From: Aplysia californica | Taxonomy: Eukaryota; Mollusca; Gastropoda; Aplysiida; Aplysiidae | DNA length: 64,000 nucleotides | Reading direction: 5' to 3' | Assembly: GCF_000002075.1 (NCBI RefSeq) | Contig: NW_004797555.1 | Span: 590,007-654,006 of the forward strand | Part shown: positions 14,301 through 29,081 of the stretch, in pieces | How positions within the stretch are numbered: the stretch's first letter is position 1 | Layout of the letters: each line of letters opens with the position of its first letter | Made by a program: the position numbers and the translations under genes | Notes under the pieces: model-generated | Seen by the model: the letters and a program-made list of their open reading frames with translations, nothing else | What the model was told of the DNA's origin: nothing | Databases searched by the model: none

Positions 14301-17300
14301 GTATTTATACGTCTTGTGGGTAGACTCTAAGAAAAAAAAAAAATTCAGCACTGCTATAGAAAACTAAACTGAATCCTAGTTCAACGCACTGCCATTTCTT
14401 ATGTTGACATCTTGGTACTGTTTAACTCTTTATCTCCGGCAAGACGCTCCCAGTGGCTCGCGGTCGGAACCACATACTGTGCTGGTGAGCCTCTGACAGT
14501 AACTCAGGCACATTCCTTTACCACGACTTCGACATCAAATTACTTCTCAGCAATAGCCACAAACAGGGCTCTTTTATCGGAACCTCATTCATTAGATGAA
14601 GAACTATCAAAATAGGTTCACTTGTTTTAATTTAATTACCAATTTAGTGACGTTTTTGTCATTTTTAGATTTAGTTCCAAAAAACGGGCCCGGAGTAGTG
14701 GGTTTACCCCCCACGGAGATAAAGAGTTAATGCAACTTTTGGTAAATATATTATACTTATCTAAAGAAGCCATAACCCTAGAATACTGTTGGCCAGATGG
14801 AACTACGTGACCATGAAGCATCAAATTAAAACAGGTGATGAAAATGTGGCCTCCTGCGGTGGCTTTTATCAGATGATACAGGGTGTTGAGGCCAGTAAGA
14901 GAAATATGATGAACCAGCATAAATAGGTTTATCAACTAACTATCACATAAACATATCTTGACCAATATAATTGTAATACCATTTGAGACTGGAAATAGAT
15001 GTAAACCAGGTAGACTTCTACGGAAAGTTATGAAATAAAAAGGAACAAGAAAGCAAGAACGTTCTTTTTTGAGCCTCATTTTCTTTAGTGAACATAAGCT
15101 TATCACATATCACATTTTGTCCACATCTGAGGACTCTTACCGGGACTTTTATTTGCATGGCCAATAGTGACACTCTCAAGGTTCATGAGACTGACAGCTT
15201 CAATCACAAATGTGTTGCTCTGAGAAGAAAGATGAAAACATTTTCAACCACAAGAAATAATAAACGTGAACTGAAAGTAATTAGAAAGTCCAAGACAGTC
15301 AAAACAAAGCATAAAAAATTTATTTATTTGATGAAGCTCAAAGGAAATTATCATCAAAATGAAAATTATTGCAAAGTGTTTAGGTAAGAAAATAATTTAC
15401 AAAAAACTGTGACTGTGAGTAAAATAAGTCCATGACCTGATCCTGAGTGCTTGGAGAATTCTGTAACAAGTTATCTACAGTTCTTCTTGTGCTGCATGGG
15501 GAGAGCCCCCCCCCCCTCCCCAGCAACAAGACAATTTTGGTACTGTCTTCTTATGCCATTTCGTTTTCTAGGTTGACTTCAATCTATCTGAAAAGAGGCA
15601 GTCTGTCTTCATAATATCAAAACACAACTGAAAGATAGAAAACTTGACAGACTTAAAACATTCGTATACCTGACCAAGTGGTTGGTTGGCGGGTGCTCTG
15701 GTCTGGTTTGCTTCTTCTTTCCTATCAAACATCTATCGTCCTCATCTCCACTACTCTTTTTTATGTTTGTAACTCTCTTGTAACACCTCTAATCTTCTGG
15801 CGCTCATATGACCTTATGCAGTTGTGAGCGCCGTAAAACCTCTATTAAAACAATACCTGGCCAAGCTGAAACTTTGCCTCACTCGTCCTCGTATCCTTCA
15901 ACATTCTGAATCCTGTGCTGCCCGTTTCTCCATCCACTTTCAACATAATCTGCGCACTGGTGCCTGCCTCCGGTACATCTCCTGTTTCTACCGTGATGCT
16001 GTATTGGATGACTGAGAAAAGAAAAAAAGCACTTACTTGTTTCAGCTTTCCCTGCCTCTTAACTCTATGCTTTAAAACATTTCAATACTTTTAGTCGAAC
16101 AGCCTCTACTTTGGAGCCTCAAACGACTAAATCGTCAATGTCAGTACTTTGATATTTCCATAATACTAGACATTACAAAGTCAATTTTATCTTGAACATT
16201 ATATATCAATGTTGAGTCCAAGTAGTTTTACCCCCACAGGTTTTTTTCAGTTAAAAAGAAGTGCATTTACGTATATATAATATGCCAGTGTTACATTAGA
16301 ACAAAACAGCAATGAAAACAGATAGAATAAAAAGACCAAAATAGAGTGCCCATCACTACCCAATTTTGAGACAACATCACCTACTCCTAATCAGGGATTC
16401 TGCTGTGGAATTTAAAAAAAGGCAGTCTCTAATAAATATTCATGAGTAATACAAAGTACAACCATCAAACGCAATCCTTAATAATAATAAATCAAGTGAT
16501 AACATTCACAATGCATGGTGGTTTTATTCAAAAGGTAATAAAATTCAAACGGCTAAATCTTTGATCCGATGACCTAAGAACAGTAAGTAAAAATGAATGA
16601 ACCCAAAGGTATACTACTGTGACATTTTGGCCCTCACTTGGTAATATGAAAATTCCTGGCCAAACAACTGGGAATTCTTTCCATCCATCGGCCACATCAT
16701 CCACTTTGACATGGTCATTCAGAGTAAACCAGAATGTGTCTCTCGTATCTGTGTCTTCAAAAACAACCTGTGATAGGACAAAAGAATGATATATTATATA
16801 TATATAGGCCTCTATATGAGGCATTGTGGTGAAATGAGGCACTCATCAAAATAATAAAATCGAAGAAACTGGCAACTTTCTGCCAGATTGTCAATTTTTA
16901 TTGAAATTTTGGTTTTTGGCTCAACATGTTTTATGTCCATATAAAAACACATTGCCATTTGTATTTTACTGTAAACGTTGATTAAAGGAGCAAAATGTGT
17001 AAATATTCAGTTTTCAAGGACTCTCAAACTATTGAAGTTAACACACTTTGGTGGCCATTTTCAGGCTTTTTTTTTAACCTCTGAAACCAGCGACCCCCAC
17101 CTCTGTCAATTGCAAATATCTCAACTGCTTTTCAAGATGGATGTGAATTTTTTTTCCATCAAAAGGTAGATAGATGAAAAAGCGTTAAGATGATACCAAT
17201 AACTCCAAATGCCCAAAAATTGACAAGTGCCTGATTCCGCCAAGTAGAAACACATGTGTTAATAATAGATAATAGATAGCATTTATATACCCCAAATTAT

Positions 17301-20300
17301 CGCTCAACAGCAAACTTTATGTGCTTTACAATCTATACTATTACCCCAACAGACCTAATAGCATTCTAAAACAATCTCAACTTCCTGGGAAGCATACAGT
17401 GCAAGCTGCCGTTTATGAGAGCTAAAACACTAACATACTGACAAGATCTTTCTCTGTCTATAGCTGGGTACCCATTCCCTCTGGGTGAAGTGAGGAAAAT
17501 TTGCGTGAAGTGCATTTCTCAAGGACACAGCATCAGGCCTGTGGCTCGAATCCCCTCAGTTCGTACTGACATGCAATTCGTACTGACATGATTACGAGTA
17601 CGGTAAGGTAGCCAAACCACGTGTTGAACAGCAGAGTCTATTAGTTTTGTATGCGATGAATCCAAAAACACATAGATATATATACAAGGCAACGAGAAAG
17701 AAGAAGCCCTCGTCACAAGACATGATCAAACTCAGTGTGAATTTAATAAGTAAACTAACATCACTCAGGACACTCGCTGAAGGAAATTACAGAGAATATT
17801 GAATGAGCATCAGTGAAATCCCAAATAAAATAACCATAAGCAGCCATGTGACCAGAAGAAAAGCCTTAAAATGGTGGAAAAAAAAAGAAAAAAAGAAAGG
17901 ATGAAGTATCAATTGGCAGCCATACTTTTAAACTGCCAGCTGAATAATTTCAACTCAGAAAACCCACCACTGTACCTGTTTCATGATTTATTCACTCTTT
18001 TAAAGCCCAAACCTGTTGGCCTCAGCAGCAACTTTTAAAAATTACATTCCCATCTTAGAAATCACGTTTTACAGAGAAGGGGAATCCACACAACAAAACA
18101 GCTACTTTCTACAACATATGTCAATGGGCCAAAGGGCACGAGGAAAGCAACAACACGATAAAGGCATAGCCACGAAACACATTTTCTCACAAGTACCTTG
18201 TAATTCCAGCTTAGCTAAAACAGCTCAAACCATCTATGGGTGAGAGTGATAAATCCTGATTCACATAACAGCTGTACAAATAGACATAAATAAGGTGCAT
18301 ATCATCAGTGCATTTCGCTATCTGCGCATGGAGCGATTTGATACTTTCAAGAAAATGGGAACCAAATTTATTACTAGTCTAATACATGTTTTGGCCTTTT
18401 GATTTTTACAGTTTATATTTAAGTTGTCATGAATTAGTAATGAAAGTAAAATGCAAGAGCTGGTTTTTAAGATATTGTGCTTAGGTCAGATGCCTTAAAA
18501 TCATAGTTTTCAAATTTTGTTCAAAACACGGATAGCGAACTGCAATGATGATATACATGATCAGCCAAAGTTTATCTGAAGAGGGGCTCCGAAAATGAGA
18601 TGAAGGATGAAATGTAGAAAAAAATGCAAACAAAATTGCCTTTAAAATACACCAAAAAAACCCCTCTCAAAACCCATGAGGCAGTGAAAAACTTTGAATT
18701 GGTTGTACTGACCTTCTTCACATGCCAGGATTTGTGTTCAGAATTGTCCTCGAACCCTAGACGGACCTTGACCAAATCTCCAACGTCTTCGGTCAGGTTA
18801 AGCTGCAATTCAAACAGATGGAAGTGTCAAAGAATTAAACAATATTTGGGCAGATAAGAAAATAAATTCAAACAAGCAAACTACATTTTCTCATTGCGAC
18901 CTCAAACATGACCCCGTTTATTAATAAATTTGAACTTACTAAAGTTTCTTTGCAATACTGTTGGAACGGGTATAGGATGAGCAAAATATAGACAATTTGC
19001 TTTTGACACAGTATGATAAAGATTGAGGAACCTCCAACTGATTTCTACTTCTGATAGTAAAGTAAAAGTTGTTCCTGCATTCGATCCGGACACTGGGGGT
19101 TGCCTTGTTAGTGAGACAACTTCCTGGGCTTTTGGCATATTGTGGTAGGGTGGCCAGTTCCTTTTCACGCCGCCTTTACTTCCCCAACTCGAAGTTAGGT
19201 ATCCATTACTGCTGGGTGGGCAGGAGGGGACCGAAAAAAAACCCTGTGTCTGATAGTACAAAACTGGTATATATACTTTTATAAGCCTTGAGGATAGACA
19301 ACAAAAAAATACAAAAAACGAAAGTCCCAGTGTACGCTTCCAGGGTCAAATATACCCCAGTCAGCAAAATGCAAACTGAGTTAATGACTGGGCCTGATTC
19401 ACCTTTCAAGAGTTCACAACTTCAATGAGCATGATAAATGATGAGTAGAAAAACAAAAAACAATCACTTAATTATTTCAAAATTCGCAGGAAAAAATGAT
19501 TCAAAGTGATATTTATATACCAAGCACCAACACAATACCACTAAATTTAGAACAGAACTCTTACCTCCATACTGTCAGTCATGCCGGCTTGGAATGGGTT
19601 ATCCCTTCTGAATTTCAATTTAGCTGGGGTACTCTCCCCCTTTGTTCCGGCAAACACAACGACAACATCAGTGGCGTCCCCTCTCGTGCCCTCAGGGCCC
19701 GTGATGGCTTCCATAGTCCAGTGGCCTCCTGGGAAATGAAAATCATAGTGGGTGAGGTGAAGAGTTAGTTTTAGTAGAGGTTTTACGGCACTTGCAACTG
19801 CATAAGGTCATATGAGCGCCAGAAGATTAGAGGTGTTACAAGAGAGTAACAAACATAAAAAAGAAGACGGAGAGATAAGGATGATAGATGTTTGATAGGA
19901 AAGAAGGAGCAAACCACACCAGAGCACCCGCCAACCACCTATTGAGGGGAAGAGCTGTACAAGAAGTACAATCGAAATTGTTCAAGATGGCCATCCCCCC
20001 ACCAGGGCAGTGCTACTGGCTCAAATGTCTTTTGGCCATTCCCAAAGGGGGGATATTAACATGTTCTTATGCAGAGTAGAATTGCAAATGGGCTGATATA
20101 TCAATGTCATGCTCGTATGTGCCGGAACAACATGGAGGAACTGCTGCTTTTTCTTTCCTCATCCTTACTATCGTCACTTTCTTCTGTTTCTTTTGTATGT
20201 TTGTCACTCTCTTGTGAACTGCTATTTCTGGGGTGCCTTGATAGTCGAAGCAGACTTTGTGCTGTTGAGGCTAGAGAGGCTAGAGAGCTGAGCTGAGTAA

Positions 20301-23300
20301 GCCTGATTCCCCGTTTGGACTTCCCTGTTGACATCCACCCCTTGGCGCTCATATGACCTTTTAGAGACTATAAGCAGACAGACTCTGGGACAGATCCTGA
20401 AGAGAGGGGGGTGGGGGGGAGGGAGAGAGCAGAGATGGACATGTTCCGACTGCAGTGACCCCAACACATTGGACAAGTAAGATGACCTTATGGAGTTGCG
20501 AGTGTTGTTAAAGCCTTATTAAAACTAAAAAAACCCAAGATGGCCACCCATTGTGGAGGAGAAAAGTGGTTGTCTTGCACTAGTGTACGTCTTCGACAGT
20601 GTCATTGTAATGTAGAAAAAATGCACAAAAGGGGAAGTGAGAAGAGGTTGTATGTATATTTGTACAGGGGATTGTCTTGTACAGGTGATTGTCTTGTACA
20701 GGAGATTGTCTTAGACAGGCGGTTGTTGGAGAAGGTTCGACTGTACATACAATATAAGATGGATAGCTTATGGGACTGGCCTTGGTAGTTGGAGGGATCC
20801 GTAGTTCCAGGGATATCTTACAAAGATAATGAAGGAAAAACAGGACTGCAGGCACAGTTCGATGGATGCGTGATTTCAAGTCTTCTGTGTTTGACCTATC
20901 TGTGTTATGCTGTAATTATAATGGTTAAAACCTCTTGCATTGCCTCTACAATGCTAGTAACTGGTGAGGTTCATGGCTTCATTCACATCAAAGAAAGGAG
21001 GCAGGGAAGATCTTTTTTCAGGTCAGTTAAAAATAGTTTTCAGAATGTAGTAAAAAAAGATAGTCATTTTGTAGAAAATACAAGTATGCATGCTTCCAGA
21101 TGACATCATTTTGTAAGCTGTAGCATGAAATGATACTTTTCAAAAGAAAAATCTTACTTGTGATAGGAAAATCTGGGAAGTCAGTAGTCGGCACGGCAAC
21201 AGAGCTTGGCTTTCCTGAAATCACTGGAAGTGTAACCTCGACTTCCTTGTCTCGCTCTTCTGAACTGCCAATCCAACTGAAAAAAATTGTAACACCCCCA
21301 ATAAATTGGAAACTTTTACACCTTCAGTCTCAAGTAAGACCAAAAAAAAAAAAAAAAGAAGAGTTTTTAATCTTTTTCTAAATCATATGTGCAGCTTGAA
21401 TACTAGTATATTATCTGTTATAAATAAGTTCTTAAAAGGCAGTTAACGCTGATGTTAAAACAGTATTTCTCATTTGGTGTATTTGTTAATTAATTAGAAT
21501 TAATAAGCACACTTTCTGTGATGAATACATGCAAAGAAGAACATATAATCCCCTTTTAAAGAGGAAATGAATCTTTGTCGTCAATAACTTCACATACTGT
21601 TCCATCAGCGTAATATTAAGGCATAATCTGCTTATCTTACTCTTTTCTAGCACTGTCCCAATAAATAGCCAATAGAACTTATATTTTGTAATACATATTA
21701 CTCTCTAAAAGGTCAAATATGACAGAAGGATACAGTATAATAAGTGGTAGAGAGTAATAATTTATGCTACATAAAAAGAAGGCAACAATTAATTTGACAT
21801 CTACCAGTATGTTAAATTTTCACTTTTCTTAAGTAAGAAACATTATTACATACTGGTTCGATGTAAACTTTTCTTTTAAATTAGGCTTCTCTGCAGCGAG
21901 AATAAACTTTTCCTGAGAAAAATGCTTACTTGCTCCATATAAATACATTTTCCAGAGGCCCAAAAGGTCCCGCTTTCACCACAGCTTGGCTGAGCATCCA
22001 TGGGTCGCCAGGACCTTTTGTTAGCACCATTTTCTCGAGATCACCAAGGTCGACCGCCTCAATTTCAAACTGTAATTTCTACATGAAGACAAAAGAAGAA
22101 GGTTGGAGCAAAGTCAAAATATTGGTTTGTTCTAGTGAGAGTTTTACGGCACTTGCAACACAATAAGGTCATATAAGTGCCGAAGATTAGAGGTGTTACA
22201 AGAGAGTAACAAATACAAAAAAGAAGGAGGGGAGATAAAGACGATAGATGTTTGATAGGAAAGAAGAAGCAAACCACACCACAGCACTCACCAACCACCC
22301 ACAAAATATTGGTTTAAAACCAGGATCGGTGCTAACATGAAAGCCACATTGGAAGAGAATAGCTTTCTTTATTTTATACTTACCCAGTTGCAAGATCCCG
22401 GAGAGTAAACAAAAAAAATGAAAGAATGTACAGTGTATGAAAGAATTTAGTTTAGTTTAAGTAGACGTTTTACAGTGCTCGCAACTACATAAGGTAATAT
22501 GAGCGCCAGAAGATTAGAGGGGTTACAAGAGAGTAACAAACATAAAAAAGAAGAGGGGGAGATAAGGACGATAGATTTTTCATAGGAAAGAAGAAGTAAA
22601 CCACACCAGAGCACCCACCAACCACCCACATATGAAAGAATGTTTAAAAAACAATGAGTGTGGCTGTGGTCCTGCAGGGACTTGAAAAGTGAGAGCAAAC
22701 CTACAACAACAAGAGTGATGTGGAGAACAGAGTTGTCAAAAGAGTGACCCAGAGAGGATCATTTCTGGGAACTCACAGGGTGGTTAGGAGGTTGTTTTGT
22801 GTTCAGCAAGGGTATACAGCCTATTGGTACTGAAATAAGTCGCTGTATTTACTGCGGATGGTGATAACTGATATATGAACACAACAATTCTTTGGATTAT
22901 TTGAAGAGTGCACAAACATAGGCATACACAGACAAACTAGAGATGGTCATCCGGAAATAAAATGGTCGTTTTTAAGAACAAGCGAGCTAACCCAGATTTT
23001 GGGGGTTTCCAGAAATCTTGATCTTCACCAAAAGTGGGCTTTGCCCTACCTATAGGAGAAGTTTGGTTTCATTGGTGTGTATACTTGTTTGGTTATAGAG
23101 AAAACTCTCCTTGTTTTTTAAAGGAAGTGAACAAGGGGCAAAAACTTTACCTTCGATTTTTTCAAAACAGCATTTTTCGGGATAGCCCCCTTGTGCTTAA
23201 AAATTACCAAATCAGAGAGAATATTAAAGGGGGGGGGGGGGAGGGAGATGTCGACAGACAGAATCAGGGGTACAGAAGGCTGACAAGGAGGGAAAGGGAG

Positions 23301-23783
23301 AAGTGGAGAGACAGAGGGAGACACGGAGAAGAGAGCAAAAAGGAGGAAAACTTTCACGAATAGTTAAAAAATGGTAAATCTCACCTGGCCCTGTCTGAAA
23401 GGAGCCATCCCTTCCTTTGTGTGCAGCAGCCTCCTGCCACTGTCACCTTTAGAGCCGTACAGAGTGGCGTAGACTTTTGCCGTCGTTCCCGCACGGTCAA
23501 CATCTTCTGTGTGCACTCGCACTGTGTACGTTACCACTGGGGGAGAGGTTGTAGTGATGAGAAAAAATGTATGTTAAATACTCAAAAACCCCCCAAAAAT
23601 CAAGGTGTACGTGATAATATAATTTAGTTTTTTTTTGTTGTCCTGTGTCCTGATTTTGGTGCCCATATTTGTTGGTTATGTAAGAATGTATTGACATGGT
23701 GCAAATTGTTATTTTTTCTAGAGAAACGAAACAAGGGAAAGGGTAATTGTTAAGTAGGTAATGATGATGATGATGATGATGCA

Positions 23784-23823
<40 letters not shown>

Positions 23824-26800
23824 ATGTTGATGATGATGATGATGATGATGATGGTGGTGACAGTGTCAGTAATGGTAAAATATAATAGAGTTATTGCCAG
23901 TCAGTTTTTTGTTTGTATGTTTGTTTTAAAGATATGCACCAGCACTGCATGGTTCATCACTTCGATGCAGTTGTTGTAGCTATGAGCAAATATCAATATT
24001 CATTGGTCCAATTAAAACACAGGATGAAATACTTCAACTTCTTCTCTGTTTATATAAACTTAAAATGTGCATTTTTATACAGCACAGAATACCAGTAAGA
24101 AGAATTTATGAAAAAGAATTGCGTGGAATAGATTTAGAAATCTATGTGATAAGATTCCCTTTCCTTTGGCTTGTTTATTTGCTCGTACTAAACTGGTGAG
24201 AAGAGTTTGTGATTTGACTGATTTAGGAAAATAAATCCTGCCATAAATGGCTAAACTAAGTATGAAAAAATTCAGCTTCAGATTCATTTGTTAGTACGTT
24301 TATTCAGACAAAAGAGAAGTGAATCAACATAATAATGGCAGGACACTGTACAGTAAGTTTACTTGGCATCTTGCTGGACTCTGGTATTAGCAGCCCTGGT
24401 TTGTGTTTAAGAAAGGACATTCTCCAGCTCGGTTGCCTAGTGCATTTTTCTGACTCTCCATCCACTTGACTAACCCAATTGATTAGGATCAATCAAAGAT
24501 GGTCTACAAAATTGGGTGGGTTGAGAAAATGGGCGTTAAACATACACTGTGCCTCACAGTAAAGGCCTTTAATGCTAGGAAAAAGCAAGACGATACACAT
24601 AAATTCTAAGAAATTAGAATAACATGTAGGCCTATTGTTTCTTTAATTAAAAATCAATTGATTCTTTTAGCTAAATTCACGCTAGTTATTAACTCATTTG
24701 CTACATATTATTTTCGGCTTGTGGACACATTTTTTTCGGGAGGGCGATTGAGATGATGACTAGTGGGCAGTTAAAAGGTCTTTGGAGCCACAAATTCAAA
24801 TAAATATCAACGTATTATATACCAATATTTTCAGTATGATTGTAGAATACATCTGTAATGTTTATTTAGGTATTTTTCAACTTTGGTTCCTGTAAGAGGC
24901 GATTATGCAACACAATTTTGATTGGATGCGGATAAAATTTGAAAATAAAAAATTAATAATCTTTGGTGAAACTGAAAAAATATGTTTGAACCTAGTCAAA
25001 TGATACATCAAAATAACCCTAAATGAATATAGAACTGGAAAATATTGAAAAGTTTGCCGTTATTTACATACATTCCATAATATTTGTACATTTGGATCAT
25101 AACATCCGATATTGAAAAACATTTAAAAAAAATAATCTTGAAAAACGATCACAAACAGAAAAAAACCCACTCGTATCTTATATGGAATTATTCAGAATTG
25201 CATTTGGAATAAACCTATACATGTCTTGAGCGGCTCTTTTTGTGTAATTTCATCAAAAAGTAATGATTTAAGGGAGAAAAAAAAAATTTGACAATTTAGA
25301 TCTAGCACTCAAAAATATTGATTTCTCAATAACAGTGCAAAGGCAATATGAGTCCAATCGTATCAATATTATAAAAAAGAGTCCTACATTTCTTTAGTAG
25401 GCTAAATAATGATAGATTTTGTTGTGTAAAATTACTAAGACTGGTGTCCGGGCTATAAGTTTGGCATCTCGATAAAACAAAGTCAAATAAACTATGAAAT
25501 CGCGTTTCAAAACTGAATCAAAACTTCCGATTTTCAGTGGAAATGCTTGACCCGGAAGTCAACATTATATTATGACCTTTATTTTAACATGGATATGTGG
25601 ATTGGAATAGAATCTAAGCTAAAATTGAAGATCGCTTCTCGAGCCGCCGGGGGCGGCTTAGAGTACTGATGGCACTTTAGCCACATGAGTTAACACTGGC
25701 AAAAACTGTGTACAATTTTAAAAAACAAAAATGTTTTATGTGGAAAAAACGAAACAATTCAAGACAGTACTTACAAGGTGGAACTTTAGCACCAGGAAGA
25801 AGCACTGGTCTCTCCTTTCGAACATCACCCCCTATTTGACCAACACAACCGCTGAAGTCAAAATGAAGTTTTTCTTTGGTGGTCTCATCCTGAAGAATCA
25901 CCTGTAGGAATAAAGATAAACAATAAAAGAAATAAATTTTTACTTTCAGCTCAAAATCCATTATCTGTGTTGATGGATACTGCAAATTTAAAATTTAAAA
26001 AATTTGCCCCATTTAATTAGAAGCAATCGCTGTAGAAAATCAACAGGGAAAAGCATTGCCAAAGACATCTCATTTCTCAACCTTACTATCAGTCTGCCTA
26101 TAAATACGATTTTTTTTTTACAGAATAGTTTACACTTAATGTAGTCCCTACTATTCTCAAGCTACATTGTTTACATTTGCTGTCAACATAGCAAAACACT
26201 GATCGACTTTCTTTGATGCCAGGACAATTTACATTTTTTCACATAAGAACATAAAGGTCACACTTAACAAATTCCTTGGAACATAGAGAGTAAAAGAAAT
26301 AGACATAATAACATTATTTTGACAGATTTGGTTGCATTACATGACATATTGAAGAGGGGATTATACGGGTATGAAACTATTTGCTTCGCTTTGTCTGAAT
26401 AGGTGTGTGGGTATTGAAATGACGGTTACATTTTCTATAATGGTTAGGCCTACCTTTGTGAACCATAAGCCAATTTAAGACTCACATAAAATCAGTTCAG
26501 TTCATTAAATAAGATATGTGTCTTAGCTTTCCGCATCAATAAAAGCAGAGAAATTTAAATGAGCTCTTTAAAAAATTAATAAGAATATGAGGCCTGCCAG
26601 AAAATGAGCTTACCATCAAAAGAACATTTCTGGTTTTTGCATCAATGCTAGGTATTATAAGTAACCTTTAACCATCGGATCCCAGAATGATTTAATAAAT
26701 CATTTGTGAAAAGCCTACCTCTTCAATGGTCCACATGGCATCTTTATCACCTTCAATGCCTGAGCTGACCCGTACTTTTGTTGGCTCCCCAATGTTTCCA

Positions 26801-26984
26801 AAGTTCAAACCCTGAGAAAGAAGAGTAAAGTAAGCATTCATAATCTATACACAACTGAAATTCAAAGATGGTTTTAAATCTTTTACTCTCTGCCTCAGTA
26901 TCCATTTCAACCACAGAGTATATGAGAAGTTTCTTTTCAGTCCTTTCAGTATTCAAACCAGGTAAAATTCTGACTGAATTGCTT

Positions 26985-27028
<44 letters not shown>

Positions 27029-28993
27029 CCTCTCTCTCTTACTTCTCCTCTTCCTATCTCTCTCCCTGTTCGTCCCTCACATTCTCTCTTTCTTCAACTC
27101 CCTCCACACTCTGTTCATATATAAACTCATACTTCCAAAGAATACTTTATCCGCAATGACATTTCTCCTTCCATTCTAGCTCTATCTTGCTATCACTGTA
27201 CAAGCATTTATACACCTTCCTTTCTCTCATAAAAGCAAGATGTTGTTGTTGTTGTTGTTTTCCAATCCCTTTAGCTGCGAGCATTTTGCTCTTGGCAACG
27301 CAATGCCTCCCTATAAAAGCAAGATAAAAACCCAACAAGTTAAATAACCACAGAAGTCAACTCAACACACAAAAAAAGACACAACCGAAGCGTTACCTTG
27401 AAAGTCTCCACTTGACCCGGTGCAAACCGATCTGCCTGCGTCTCTCCCAGCTCCATGGGCCCGGTCACACCGTGAGTTCCGTATATAACCAGCGACACTA
27501 AGTGGGAGCGGGCAGACGCTATTTCACTCACATCCATTTTTTCCTGGGCTGCCATCCTGACTTGGCATGTCCAAATACCACCTGCAGATATCAATTTGAT
27601 GCATAGCTTCAACAAATAAAACATAATATATCATGATGTGTATTGTCATTGGCATTTCTCAAATTGCTAGAAAACGACACAGATCTTGCTTTAACTCACA
27701 AGAAATGAGACTGAAATATCTTTGTTGGCTCATAACAATGAGATTGGAGTGAGCCCGAGACATGTTCTGGTCAAAAGAACAGTTCTGATAACATTGTATC
27801 TACACTTTATCTATTAAATGATTGTAGCATACTAAATGTAACATTTCTCTGAGTTACATGCATTATTACAAGATCCTTACAGTGGTAATACTCACAACAA
27901 AAGAAGAAACAGTAACACAGAACCCTTGTATCAATTAAGACGACTAACTTGTATTTCAATTAATTTTCCATAGAAGTGATCAAATGAATGGCGGCTTATC
28001 GTGCGCATCATACTTATGTTTAAATCAGGTAAACAGATCCATGTTACTTTAATGTGACAAGCATATCTCTCTCATTGGAGGAAGTTAGGAACTGATATGT
28101 TTTACATGTGGGGATGAACTAGAATATTTATAGCAAGTCAATAACTTTCCCAAAATGTGTCAGATTTGAAGGTAATTATCCATTCTGATGTTTTAAGTCT
28201 TAGTTAGAGACTTCAATTAAATGTTTAGTTGGTGTCAATCGAAACACTTGAAGACATAACAGACGCTTGATCTATAATGTTCTCCAAATGATTAAGAACA
28301 GCAAAGTGGTGAGTGAAAAGTGTGAGAAATAAAAAACCCACAAGTGTTTCTCTATCTTTGAGAAAAGTTTTCTTGCTGAGAGTTTGCATTGTAGTGGATC
28401 ACTACCTTGTAGTGGTTAGAGAGCTTGTGTACCTCAGTGACCCCAAGAGCTACGCTGGCTGGAGCTAATGCTATTGGTAGGGCCACCCATGCCAGACAGG
28501 TCGACGGGTAGAGGTCAGACAAAGCGTGATCCACCGGCCCCCCAGGTTTCGGAGGTTCGGCTCTGGGCTAACGACCCAGACTGGTAAAAATCATATGTTA
28601 TGGAAACAGGCAAAGTTTACGAAATTGAAAATGAACATACGTGATGCGGCCCGCACATCGCCCTTCACAATGTCTGTGTGTGAAATGCTGCCCAGTGGAG
28701 TAAACTCTCTCACAGTACGGCGGTCATCGACTCCTGTATCAAACCATCTGTTCAAAGAGAGAAAGAAAGTCATTCAGGCACATAGCACTCACACACTAAC
28801 AATATATAATTAAGATCATCGCTTAGGAAAACAAGATAAAAGTTTTAAAAGTCACAAGAGAGAGAGAGAGAGAAGCCACTATGGTGCCATTATTATTTTT
28901 ACTTCCCATTTTAAACCTTTTATAAAAATCAGCGTCAGTATGTGTTAAATGAAAGACGGATTAAAAAATTTCTCTGTGTGTGCGTGTGAATGC

Positions 28994-29024
<31 letters not shown>

Positions 29025-29033
29025 TGTGTGAGT

Positions 29034-29081
<48 letters not shown>

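Noticed and set aside
20069-21103. Several overlapping ORFs of 75-104 codons at 20.1-21.1 kb
   Set aside because: No domain signature, both strands equally open, and they overlap repeat fragments.
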